NCBI GenBank assembly: GCA_052400665.1
Contig: JBQTGK010000004.1
DNA from: JBQTGK01 sp052400665
Lineage (GTDB): Bacteria > Bacteroidota > Bacteroidia > Bacteroidales > Marinifilaceae
DNA length: 64,000 nucleotides
Strand: one strand, 5' to 3'
A program made the position numbers and the translations under genes. Below are positions 51,665-59,808 of the stretch, piece by piece. The notes under the pieces were generated by a model. The model was not told the DNA's origin, searched no databases, and saw only the letters and a list, made by a program, of their open reading frames with translations. Each line of letters opens with the position of its first letter. Position 1 is the first letter of the stretch.

Positions 51665-51749
51665 GTGCTTTAATATTATTGGTGTTTAAACATAATTTAA
51701 GATTTAAAACGTATAGAGTATTAGTTGATTTGCTTTAATTTCGCCTCAA

Positions 51750-51768
51750 TGTTAAGGTATTGTTAAGG
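51750..51768 (+). promoter_or_regulatory. Candidate Pho-type direct repeat upstream of a porin
   Basis: TGTTAAGG occurs at 51750-51757 and again at 51761-51768, exactly 11 nt apart. Read on the other strand this is TTAACA-N5-TTAACA, the spacing and core of PhoP-type (PhoB/OmpR-family) sites. A near -7 box TTTATTTG (51792-51799) lies 24 nt downstream, so the repeat sits where an activator would contact polymerase. Confidence 0.5.
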
Positions 51769-51897
51769 TGAATTAACGTTTCCTTAAAATATTTATTTGT
51801 TTCTCTTCATAGAAAGAAATTAGTTTTGCTGCAGAATATTAAGGAAATGTGTCAGTTTAATTACATATAAGTTTATATACTACAAAAACAAACCATA

Positions 51898-52932
51898 ATG
51901 AAAACAAAGAAATTATTTATTGGTGTCATCGCATTATTTTTGGGGTGTAATCTTATTGCTCAGGAAAAAGAAGGGTTTATTCCATCTGGAAAGGCAAATG
52001 GAAAAGTATTCTTTAATTATCATTACGATATGACTGATGGTGAAGAACAAGAAAGTAGCTTTGAAATAAAAAGAGCTTACTTAGGTTACGATTATAATAT
52101 TGCCAAAGGATTAAAAGCAAGTATCACCCTTGATATTGGTAAGAATGATGGAGGTAGCGATTATACAGCTTATCTTAAAAAAGCTCAGTTGGAATGGAAA
52201 GCATCTTCTGCAGTAAAAGTTTCGTTGGGTATGATTGGAACCGTGCATTTTAAGGAGCAGGAAAAATTCTGGGGATATCGGTATATTATGAAATCTTTTA
52301 ACGATCAGTATGGTTTTGGTTCGAGTGCTGATCTTGGTATTAAGGCAAATTTTAAATTGAATGATAATTTCTCGGCTAATGCTTTTGTAATTAATGGTGA
52401 AGGATATAAGAGTGTTCAGGATGAAGATGGTAAGCAAAAAATTGGTGCCAGCTTAATTTATAAGCACAAAGGTTTAATTACTAAAATATATGCCGATGCA
52501 AATTCAGCAAAAATTGTTGATGAGGAAGGAAATGAAGATGATGTAACAGTATCGGCATTGGCTTTTTTTGCAGGATATAAATTTTCTGATAAATTTAAAT
52601 TGGCTGCAGAATATAATCAGTTGATTAATGGTACAAAATATTCAAATATAGCAGATCATTATGATATGGAGGGTTTGTCGATATATTCGACCTATACTTT
52701 CGATAAAAAATGGGAGGTGTTCGGGAGATATGATTATCTGACTTCAAATACCTTAGAAGGGGAAAGTGAAAAATGGAACATCGATAATAATGGTAGTGCT
52801 ATTACTGCTGGTGTACAGTATGTTCCTGTTCGGAATGTGAAAATGGCATTTAATTATCAGGGATTCAATTATAAATCGTTTGGAATTAATGACAATTCAT
52901 TATTATATGTGAATTTGGAATTTAAATTCTAA
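51898..52932 (+). CDS. OprP/O-like outer-membrane porin
   Basis: A 344-residue outer-membrane barrel. A signal peptide (about residues 1-21, ending LIAQ) is followed by GKANGKVFFNYHYDMTDG and then long alternating beta strands (FEIKRAYLGYDYNIAKGLKA, ADLGIKANFKLNDNFSANAF) up to the terminal LEFKF. The FEIKRAYLGY pattern recalls the phosphate-selective OprP/OprO family, at the short end of its range. A PhoP-like direct repeat lies upstream, consistent with induction at low phosphate. Solute selectivity is inference. Confidence 0.8.
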   Translation: MKTKKLFIGVIALFLGCNLIAQEKEGFIPSGKANGKVFFNYHYDMTDGEEQESSFEIKRAYLGYDYNIAKGLKASITLDIGKNDGGSDYTAYLKKAQLEWKASSAVKVSLGMIGTVHFKEQEKFWGYRYIMKSFNDQYGFGSSADLGIKANFKLNDNFSANAFVINGEGYKSVQDEDGKQKIGASLIYKHKGLITKIYADANSAKIVDEEGNEDDVTVSALAFFAGYKFSDKFKLAAEYNQLINGTKYSNIADHYDMEGLSIYSTYTFDKKWEVFGRYDYLTSNTLEGESEKWNIDNNGSAITAGVQYVPVRNVKMAFNYQGFNYKSFGINDNSLLYVNLEFKF

Positions 52933-53333
52933 GTAAAATATAGATTAAGCTATTAAATTATAAATCTTGTTTGTAATAATTTTTTTCTGTTATTGCAGTC
53001 CAGATTTTTTTGAAAATCTAATTTAAATAGAGATAAGAGTGTTGAGCAGTATGATTTATAAAAGCGAAATAAGATTTTTATGGTTTTATAATTTGAGTCT
53101 AAGTGTCAAAATACTTGTATCTATACTAAGCTAAAACAACTAGAAACATTAACAAATTGGTATTTGCTGTTTAGTATTAGTAATTTTCTAAAAAAAGCAG
53201 GCTAAGGGTAAAAGGTAAAATGTTTACATAAAAATTAATAACGGGAGGTAATATGTATCTAAAAAGTAAAATATTTAATTAATTAAATTTATAGATATAG
53301 AGTGATTTAGAATAATAAATTCATTACTTTTTA
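52933..53333. other. Non-coding stretch upstream of glpT
   Basis: AT-rich sequence with no credible gene. A nine-codon frame (53253-53282) preceded by GGGAGG is present but too short to call. The right end leads into a perfect promoter and a terminator at 53334-53405, and a further 316 nt to glpT show nothing more. Confidence 0.6.
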
Positions 53334-53365
53334 TTTGTTCGAATAATATTTTATTAATACGTTTG
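53334..53365 (+). promoter_or_regulatory. Perfect promoter upstream of glpT
   Basis: TTTG (53334-53337), 20-bp spacer and TACGTTTG (53358-53365) match the Bacteroidota consensus with the same spacing as the rpsU and tRNA promoters. Transcription would start near 53372, only a few bases before a terminator. Confidence 0.7.
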
Positions 53366-53379
53366 CGCATTATAAGGCG

Positions 53380-53405
53380 AACCCATTATAGGAATGGGTT
53401 TTTTT
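53380..53405 (+). terminator. Early terminator after the promoter upstream of glpT
   Basis: AACCCATT (53380-53387) pairs perfectly with AATGGGTT (53393-53400) around ATAGG, followed by TTTTT. It begins about 14 nt after the -7 box, so most transcripts would be about 35 nt long. Confidence 0.8.
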
Positions 53406-53721
53406 ATAAACTTACTACATAGTAATACAAGATACAATGTACAAATATGCATATTGTCATATAGAGTATGTGATAAGATTATGTATTTTACAAAATATTA
53501 ACTAATTATTATGTAATAAAGTTAGTGCAGAATAATTTAATAGGTAATTGAAATTTCTGTTTAAATAATTGCTTATAAGTATAAGATATTACTGAAATGA
53601 GTAGAAAATTATTTTTCAAGAAAAATAAACAGGTGTTGAATTGAGACAAATAAATGCAAAATAGGAGTATTGTTAAAATACTTCTATAATAATCAAAAAT
53701 AATCACTCAAAATTTATTTAA

Positions 53722-55056
53722 ATGATTGGTTTCTTAAAACCGGCAGCTCACAAGGAATTGCTTCCGGAAAATAAAATCGACTCTAGCTACAAACGATTGC
53801 GATTGCAGGTTTTTGTAGGTATTTTTTTAGGTTATGCAGGCTATTATCTTGTAAGAAAGGTATTCTCTTTAGCCATGCCAGATTTAATTGCTTTAGGTTA
53901 TTCTAAAACAGAATTGGGATTCGCATTGTCTGGTGTGTCAGTGGCTTATGGTTTAAGTAAGTTCTTAATGGGAAATGTTTCGGATCGTAGTAATGCGAGG
54001 CGTTTTTTAACATTAGGACTAGTTCTTTCGGCAGTTACAATGATTGCAATGGGATTACTGCCAGTAGCAACTTCATCTATTGCGATTATGTTCGTTCTAC
54101 TTTTAATGAATGGATGGTTTCAGGGAATGGGATGGCCTCCTTGTGGTAGGGTAATGGTGCATTGGTTTTCAATAAGAGAACGTGGTACTAAAATGTCGGT
54201 TTGGAATGTGGCACATAATGTCGGTGGTGGTATTATTGGCCCACTAGCTATTTTAGGTGTGGCAATATTTACCGATTGGCATTCTAAATTGTATTTCCCT
54301 GGAATTGTTGCTTTAGGAGTTGCTTTTATTGCCTGGTTGCTAATTAGAGATACTCCTCAGTCTTGTGGACTTCCTAACATTGAGAAGTTTAAAGATGATT
54401 ATCCTGACTCTTATTCTGAAAAATTCGAGGAAGAGATGACAGCAAAGGAAATCTTCATGAAATATATTCTGAAAAACAGACTTTTATGGGCTATTGCCTT
54501 TGCTAATGCTTTTGTTTATTTGGTGAGATATGGTGTGCTCGATTGGGCTCCTTTATATCTTGAAGAAGCAAAAGGATTTTCTATAAAAGAGTCGGGTTGG
54601 GCTTATTTTGCTTACGAATGGGCAGGAATACCAGGGACCTTACTTTGCGGATACTTAAGTGATAAAGTGTTTAAAGGGAAGCGTGCTCCGGTAAGTATTA
54701 TATACATGATATTGGTATTTGTTTCGGTATTTATGTATTGGACAAGTGAATCAATTGTGGCAAATTCTGTAGCACTGGTATGTATTGGCTTCCTTATTTA
54801 TGGACCAGTAATGCTAATTGGTGTTCATGCACTGGATTTGGTTCCTAAAAAAGCAGCCGGAACAGCAGCCGGATTAACTGGATTGTTTGGTTATATGGGA
54901 GGAGCTTTATTCGCCAATATTGCCATGGGTGCCGTTGTTGATTCCTGGGGTTGGACTGGTGGTTTTATTGTTCTTTTGGGAGCATGTGTAGCCTCAATTG
55001 TATTAATAGCTATGTCTTGGGTTCTTGAAAATAAAGGACATAAAGGATTACACTAG
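53722..55056 (+). CDS. glpT: Glycerol-3-phosphate/phosphate antiporter
   Basis: A 444-residue inner-membrane MFS protein of the organophosphate:phosphate antiporter family. About twelve helices are visible. Family motifs are GYAGYYLVRKVFSLAMPDL near residue 37, GWFQGMGWPPCGRVMVHWFS, WNVAHNVGGGIIGPLA, and YGVLDWAPLYLEEAKG in the second half. The Arg residues after YYLVRK and in the second half fit phosphate binding. Together with the downstream glycerophosphodiesterase it forms a scavenging route for glycerol-3-phosphate. It probably shares a transcript with glpQ and the porin. Confidence 0.93.
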   Translation: MIGFLKPAAHKELLPENKIDSSYKRLRLQVFVGIFLGYAGYYLVRKVFSLAMPDLIALGYSKTELGFALSGVSVAYGLSKFLMGNVSDRSNARRFLTLGLVLSAVTMIAMGLLPVATSSIAIMFVLLLMNGWFQGMGWPPCGRVMVHWFSIRERGTKMSVWNVAHNVGGGIIGPLAILGVAIFTDWHSKLYFPGIVALGVAFIAWLLIRDTPQSCGLPNIEKFKDDYPDSYSEKFEEEMTAKEIFMKYILKNRLLWAIAFANAFVYLVRYGVLDWAPLYLEEAKGFSIKESGWAYFAYEWAGIPGTLLCGYLSDKVFKGKRAPVSIIYMILVFVSVFMYWTSESIVANSVALVCIGFLIYGPVMLIGVHALDLVPKKAAGTAAGLTGLFGYMGGALFANIAMGAVVDSWGWTGGFIVLLGACVASIVLIAMSWVLENKGHKGLH

Positions 55057-55072
55057 TTGAATTTTATTGTGA

Positions 55073-55107
55073 AATCATTCTGCTTATAGATGGTGAGCAG
55101 ATTGATT
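55073..55107 (+). promoter_or_regulatory. Hairpin between glpT and glpQ
   Basis: AATCATTCTGCT (55073-55084) pairs with AGCAGATTGATT (55096-55107) with one T-T mismatch and an 11-nt loop, followed by TTACTT. It may act as a partial terminator or mRNA-processing site inside the operon. Confidence 0.5.
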
Positions 55108-55159
55108 TTACTTCTAGATATTATTTCTAAAACTATTTACAAACTATAATTTAAAACAA

Positions 55160-56470
55160 ATGAAAAACTTAAATGTGAAGAATTTGTTGGCAGGAGCACT
55201 TATCTTGTCAAGCATTGGGTTCGCAGGGTGTGAAGATGATACCCCAGACTACAATGAGCTTAATAACTACCAAACCTATCCGCTAAAAGAACTTAGTGCA
55301 GAGGCAAAAGTAGTTCGTGATTACGTTAAAGCTGATGCTGTAATTGCACACCGTGGTTCTACTTTTTGGGCTCCTGAAGAAACAGAAGCAGCTTATCGTT
55401 GGGCTCGTAATATGGGTGCCGATTATTTAGAGCTTGATCTTCAGAGAACCAAAGATGGTGTATTACTTGCTTTGCACGATGGAAATCTTCGTCGTACTTC
55501 TAATATCGAGAGTGTTTTTCCAGGACAGGAAGATTACCCTGTAAGTGTTTTCACATTAGCACAATTGCGTCAATTAGATGCTGGTTCATGGTTTAATATT
55601 GATGAACCTGAAAATGCTCGTGAATCATTCGTAGGGCAAAAGATTTCTACTTTGGAAGAAGTATTAAAGATTGCTGAAGGTTATAGAATTAGTCGTGATG
55701 CTAATGGAGAGCCAGTAAAAGATATGACTCGTTTAAATGAAGACGGAACTTGGGCTGGATATTATGAGTTCGAATCAGATCCTTTGGATAATGGTAATCG
55801 TCCTGGTGTATATGCCGAGACTAAAGAGCCATATTTATTCCCTAATATGGAAGAAGATTTAGCAGTATTCTTATCCGCTCAAGGATGGAATGTAACTGAT
55901 TCTCCAAAAGTAATTCCTACAATTGCTGGAAAAGTAGACGTTGCAAATACTATGGGACGTTTTATTTTACAATCATTCTCTCGTCAGTCTATTGTATCAT
56001 TAGAGAAAGTACTTCCAGGTGTACCTAAATGTATGTTGCTTTGGGAATCAGAAAGTTCTTCTTATGTTCGTCCTTCGAATACAATCGAGTCTTTGGCCGA
56101 ATTTATTAACTTTTCAGTAGATTATAATTGTCATATTGCAGGTCCTTCTATTGCAGGTACTCCAAACGATTATCCTGAATTAACAGAACCTTGGATGTGT
56201 GAAATGTATCACCGTGCAGGTATGATTGTTCATGCTTATTCTTTCGATACTGAAGATCAGTTGAGAAAATACAACGGAGATTATTTCTATGGTGGTGTTT
56301 CTCGATTCGATAATCCTAATCGCGAAGTTAGTGGTGATTTTAAGTATGAAATTAGTCATGATATGTTCATCGATGGTGGATTCACTAACCTGACAGATTT
56401 GTCAATGGAATATCAAGGTCGTGAGTTAGTTGGAACAGCTCAGGAAGTATTGGATAATTTAGGCTACTAA
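55160..56470 (+). CDS. glpQ: Lipoprotein glycerophosphodiester phosphodiesterase
   Basis: A 436-residue lipoprotein that cleaves glycerophosphodiesters to glycerol-3-phosphate and an alcohol. The signal ends in the lipobox GFAGC (Cys24) and the next residues EDD form an acidic stretch like the Bacteroidota lipoprotein export signal, which suggests a surface location. The GDPD core has His64-Arg65, the metal ligands Glu91 and Asp93 (LELDLQRTKDG) and the acid/base His106 (LHDGNLRRTS). It is longer than E. coli GlpQ (358 aa), with an insertion around residues 180-230. The product would enter through the porins and GlpT. Confidence 0.94.
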   Translation: MKNLNVKNLLAGALILSSIGFAGCEDDTPDYNELNNYQTYPLKELSAEAKVVRDYVKADAVIAHRGSTFWAPEETEAAYRWARNMGADYLELDLQRTKDGVLLALHDGNLRRTSNIESVFPGQEDYPVSVFTLAQLRQLDAGSWFNIDEPENARESFVGQKISTLEEVLKIAEGYRISRDANGEPVKDMTRLNEDGTWAGYYEFESDPLDNGNRPGVYAETKEPYLFPNMEEDLAVFLSAQGWNVTDSPKVIPTIAGKVDVANTMGRFILQSFSRQSIVSLEKVLPGVPKCMLLWESESSSYVRPSNTIESLAEFINFSVDYNCHIAGPSIAGTPNDYPELTEPWMCEMYHRAGMIVHAYSFDTEDQLRKYNGDYFYGGVSRFDNPNREVSGDFKYEISHDMFIDGGFTNLTDLSMEYQGRELVGTAQEVLDNLGY

Positions 56471-56496
56471 TTGTTAAATCTATAATAGATAAAGAT

Positions 56497-57849
56497 ATGT
56501 TAAAAAAATTATATATCGCTACACTAGCTTTAGGAATGGTAGCGACAAGTGCAGTAGCTCAGGAAAAAGAAATGACTGCTGAATCGAATAAAGGTGGGAT
56601 TGTATTAACCTCTGCAGATAAAGAATATCAGGTTAGCTTAAATGGTAGAATCTACATGGATGGAGTTCACTATTTCGACGATAAAACCGATTTAAGTGAC
56701 GATACTTCTATTGAAGATATTCGTTTTGGAACAACTGTAAAATGGGGAAAATGGAGTGCTAAGGTTAATGTTGGCTTTGGTAACGATGAAGTAAAAATTA
56801 AGGATGCATTTTTGAGATATAAGCATGCGAAGAACAGTACTTTTACTGTTGGTAATTTCTTTGAGCCATTTGGTATCGAGGCCGCTGCTTCTAGTAAAGA
56901 ACTTCGTTTTATTGGTGCTTCTAATATGACTCAGGCAATGGGAATTGGTCGTAGTATTGGTTTAGGTTATACTTATTATACCGATAAATTTTATGGATCA
57001 ACTGGTTTGTTTGCTGGTTCGGTAGATAATAATAACGATGGAGACCAAGGGTTTGCTACCACTACTAAAGTAGCGTATACTCCAATTGTAAACGATGATG
57101 TTACTTTTCAATTAGGTGCTTCATTTACTTACCGTATTCCTGAAGCTAATGGTTTCAACGAGTCTTTTAACGATGATGATTATAACCGCGAAGTTGTATT
57201 GTCAGCTGGCCCTGAGCATAAATTCTTAAATGCTGATATTCAAGGTGCAAGAACAGATATGCGTTTTAACTTCCAAACATTGGTTTTGAGTGGTCCTTTT
57301 ATGTTGCAAGCTGAATATACTCAGACAAAAGTAACTCGTGACGATGATTATGTTTCTAGACTAATGAATGATAATCCTTATTGGACTCATACTGCAGGTG
57401 GAGGATATGCATGGCCAACTACTCCTGGTGATTATCCAAGTTGGTATGGCGAAATGCGTGATATTGAAACTTCTGCTTACTATGCTCAAATTGGTTTCCT
57501 TTTAGGAGATAACTATGCTTATAATTCATCATCTGCTTATATCAAACGTCCAAAAGCAGGTACTTTCGAGTTTCTTGTTCGTTACGATAATACTGATTTG
57601 AATGATATCGATGGTACATATTTCAATGGATCCTATGGTCCTGCTGATTTAAATGCAGCCTTAGGTGGACAAGGAAATATGAGTATTCAGGGTGGAAAAG
57701 CAGAAACTTATAGCGCTGGTGTAAATTATTATTTAAACAGCAATGTAATGTTCCGCGTAAATTATAGCTATATGGATGTTAACAACTGGCAATATCCGTT
57801 AGACGAAAAAATTAGTATGGTAAAAGCTAGAATTCAAGTGAATTTCTAG
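56497..57849 (+). CDS. Phosphate-selective porin O/P family protein
   Basis: A 450-residue outer-membrane porin. It starts with a signal peptide (MLKKLYIATLALGMVATSAV, cut after AQ) and shows the OprO/OprP pattern: SLNGRIYMDGVHYFDDKTDL, then DIRFGTTVKWGKWSAKVNVG and YKHAKNSTFTVGNFFEPFGI. It ends IQVNF. It begins 26 nt after glpQ, so it should be co-transcribed with glpT-glpQ, and fits a role in passing phosphate or small phosphoesters across the outer membrane. A terminator follows. Confidence 0.9.
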   Translation: MLKKLYIATLALGMVATSAVAQEKEMTAESNKGGIVLTSADKEYQVSLNGRIYMDGVHYFDDKTDLSDDTSIEDIRFGTTVKWGKWSAKVNVGFGNDEVKIKDAFLRYKHAKNSTFTVGNFFEPFGIEAAASSKELRFIGASNMTQAMGIGRSIGLGYTYYTDKFYGSTGLFAGSVDNNNDGDQGFATTTKVAYTPIVNDDVTFQLGASFTYRIPEANGFNESFNDDDYNREVVLSAGPEHKFLNADIQGARTDMRFNFQTLVLSGPFMLQAEYTQTKVTRDDDYVSRLMNDNPYWTHTAGGGYAWPTTPGDYPSWYGEMRDIETSAYYAQIGFLLGDNYAYNSSSAYIKRPKAGTFEFLVRYDNTDLNDIDGTYFNGSYGPADLNAALGGQGNMSIQGGKAETYSAGVNYYLNSNVMFRVNYSYMDVNNWQYPLDEKISMVKARIQVNF

Positions 57850-57872
57850 AGTTTAATCACAACATTTATATT

Positions 57873-57910
57873 AAAAAAGTGAGACAATTTTTATTGCTTC
57901 ACTTTTTTTT
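57873..57910 (+). terminator. Intrinsic terminator after the glpT-glpQ-porin operon
   Basis: A-rich arm ending GTGAGACAAT (57873-57888) pairs with ATTGCTTCACTTTTTT (57893-57908), broken by two mismatched bases, followed by more T. Confidence 0.7.
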
Positions 57911-58005
57911 TATGTTTTTATCGAGATGTTATGTATCATAGGTGTTCCTATATCTAATTATTACTTTTGGGAATTAAACTAATATGCCCTAATAAAAGAC
58001 CCAAA

Positions 58006-59199
58006 ATGAGAAGTTATTTTCTGATAGGCTTTTTCTTGTGCTTCATTACAGGAAGTTTATTTTCACAAGAGCCCAATCACCTTAAGTTTAAAGTAAATAA
58101 AGGAGCGCCGCAATTTGCTAGCGAAAATGAACAGTTTAAATTCGGATTAGGAGGGCGTGTTTATTTAGATGCAGCAGCCTATTTCGATGATAAAACAGAT
58201 CTTGGAAGTGGAAGCGAAATGCGTGATGCTAGAATTTGTTTTAAAGCTGAAGTCTTAAAAAAATGGAATGCAAAAATTAATGTGGGTTTTGCCGGTGGAG
58301 AAGTTTCCTTAAAGGATATTTACTTGCAATACAATATCAGTACAAATAGTTATGTAAGAGGAGGAAACTTACTGGAACCATTTGGTATTGAACAAACCGA
58401 GAGTTCTAAAACAACTAAATTTATGCATGTGGCGAGCACGGTTGAGGCTTTTCGTCCGGGAAGAAATTTAGGGGTATCCTATGTAAATTGGGGAAAGAAA
58501 CGATATTGGGAAATTGGTTTGTTTGGCAGCGATATTAATAATACTACAGAAGGAGATGAAGGATACGGATTAACATCTCGATTTGCTTATGCTTTATTAA
58601 ATAGCAATGCAATTTTTCATTTGGGTGCTTCGGGTACATACCGAACAGCCGATTCAAATGGTTTTGCAGATGATGGAACTGAAAATGCTAAATCAATTCG
58701 TTATCGATCAAGAGCTGCTACTCATATTGAAAGAAGAAGGTTTATCGATGCTGAAATTGAAAATGCTGAAAGTCAATTTAAGCTGGGGTTGGAAATGATA
58801 GCTGCCAAAGGACCAATATCATTGCAAGGAGAGTATATGGAAGCATCGGTAAATAGAAAATTATTGAACGGTAACTTTTCTGCTCACGGATGGTATGCAC
58901 AATTTGGTTTTTTATTAAAAGGAGGAGATTATAAGTACAAAATAAAATCGGCACGTCTTTCAAAGCCAAATCCTAAATCGCTTGAATTTTTAATTCGATA
59001 CAATAAAACCGACCTTAATAATTCGAATATCGGCATTATGGGAGGTAAACAGCAAGATGTAAGTTTGGGGTTTACCTGGTATGTAAATTACAATGTTTTA
59101 ATGAAATTCAATTTTTCTAATGTCGATTTAGATGAAAATGCCTTGAATGAAAAAGAAAATTTTAATATGATTCAAACACGATTACAGTTTTCATTTTAA
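58006..59199 (+). CDS. Second OprP/O-like porin
   Basis: A 397-residue outer-membrane porin paralogous to the preceding gene: FGLGGRVYLDAAAYFDDKTD, then MRDARICFKAEVLKKWNAKI and NLLEPFGIEQTESSKTTKF all have counterparts there. ATG 58006 is used because it opens a signal peptide (MRSYFLIGFFLCFITGSLFS); a longer frame from a TTG adds a charged stretch upstream. It is separated from the first porin by a terminator, so it probably has its own promoter and could be regulated differently. It ends LQFSF. Confidence 0.88.
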   Translation: MRSYFLIGFFLCFITGSLFSQEPNHLKFKVNKGAPQFASENEQFKFGLGGRVYLDAAAYFDDKTDLGSGSEMRDARICFKAEVLKKWNAKINVGFAGGEVSLKDIYLQYNISTNSYVRGGNLLEPFGIEQTESSKTTKFMHVASTVEAFRPGRNLGVSYVNWGKKRYWEIGLFGSDINNTTEGDEGYGLTSRFAYALLNSNAIFHLGASGTYRTADSNGFADDGTENAKSIRYRSRAATHIERRRFIDAEIENAESQFKLGLEMIAAKGPISLQGEYMEASVNRKLLNGNFSAHGWYAQFGFLLKGGDYKYKIKSARLSKPNPKSLEFLIRYNKTDLNNSNIGIMGGKQQDVSLGFTWYVNYNVLMKFNFSNVDLDENALNEKENFNMIQTRLQFSF

Positions 59200-59220
59200 A
59201 TGATAATATTTATCTGCTAC

Positions 59221-59247
59221 AGGCCTTCATTTATGAAGGTCTTTTTT
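59221..59247 (+). terminator. Intrinsic terminator after the second porin
   Basis: AGGCCTTCAT (59221-59230) pairs with ATGAAGGTCT (59233-59242) with one G-T pair, followed by TTTTT. Confidence 0.8.
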
Positions 59248-59285
59248 GTTGATAGAAATAGTCGAAATACTATATTGTATTTAAT

Positions 59286-59293
59286 TATCTTTG
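59286..59293 (+). promoter_or_regulatory. -7 box directly before an ATG
   Basis: TATCTTTG, a perfect TAnnTTTG match, ends only 4 nt before the ATG at 59298. If it is active, the mRNA would be leaderless or begin translation at the second Met (59304). Confidence 0.5.
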
Positions 59294-59297
59294 TTGA

Positions 59298-59798
59298 ATG
59301 GATATGGAAAAAGCAGAACAGGAAAAGGAATTTATCAGGCGAATTTTTATTGATGAAATAGGTCGTTTGCAGAAAGAGGAATTCTATTTTTTCTCATTTA
59401 TAATGATGGGGCAAGCAATAGAAGCTCTTGGTTGTTTTCTGGATAATAAACCCTTAAAAGCTCGTGCTCAATCATCAAAACGCTTTTCTAAATCATTAAA
59501 TATATTAATGGGGAACGATTACCGTGCGGTAAATAAAGATTTTTGGCTCTACGATAGATTGCGAAATCAATTAACCCATTCTTTTGTACCTAGTAAATCG
59601 CTTTTGTTATGTTCCCGGAAAAATAAGCCCGATGAGGCAGAACATTTAGAGTTTTTAGATGAAAGATTAGTGCTGATAGCTGAAGATATGTACGATGATT
59701 TGGTAAAAGGATGTGAAAAACTTTTCGGGATGATAGATAGGGGCAAAGTACCGTTGAAGAACATTGCAGCATCTCCGCAAGAACTGGGAATATCATAA
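59298..59798 (+). CDS. Unknown cytosolic protein, 166 aa
   Basis: I do not recognise a named family. It is an all-soluble, probably helical protein with EFYFFSFIMMGQAIEALGCF, then FWLYDRLRNQLTHSFVP and LVLIAEDMYDDLVKGCEKLF. The RNQLTH motif resembles HEPN-like R-x-N/Q-x-x-x-H patterns, although this is weak and could be chance. It is separated by only 10 nt from the DUF2520 gene, so the two are probably co-transcribed. The start may be the first or second Met. Confidence 0.75.
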   Translation: MDMEKAEQEKEFIRRIFIDEIGRLQKEEFYFFSFIMMGQAIEALGCFLDNKPLKARAQSSKRFSKSLNILMGNDYRAVNKDFWLYDRLRNQLTHSFVPSKSLLLCSRKNKPDEAEHLEFLDERLVLIAEDMYDDLVKGCEKLFGMIDRGKVPLKNIAASPQELGIS

Positions 59799-59808
59799 AA
59801 TTAGAGGT

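Noticed and set aside
53253..53282. Nine-codon frame preceded by GGGAGG in the glpT upstream region
   Set aside because: SD-like spacing is present, but the peptide is too short and no regulated gene follows directly; chance is more likely.
57967..58005. Upstream TTG start for the second porin
   Set aside because: It adds a charged stretch before a clear signal peptide that begins at ATG 58006.
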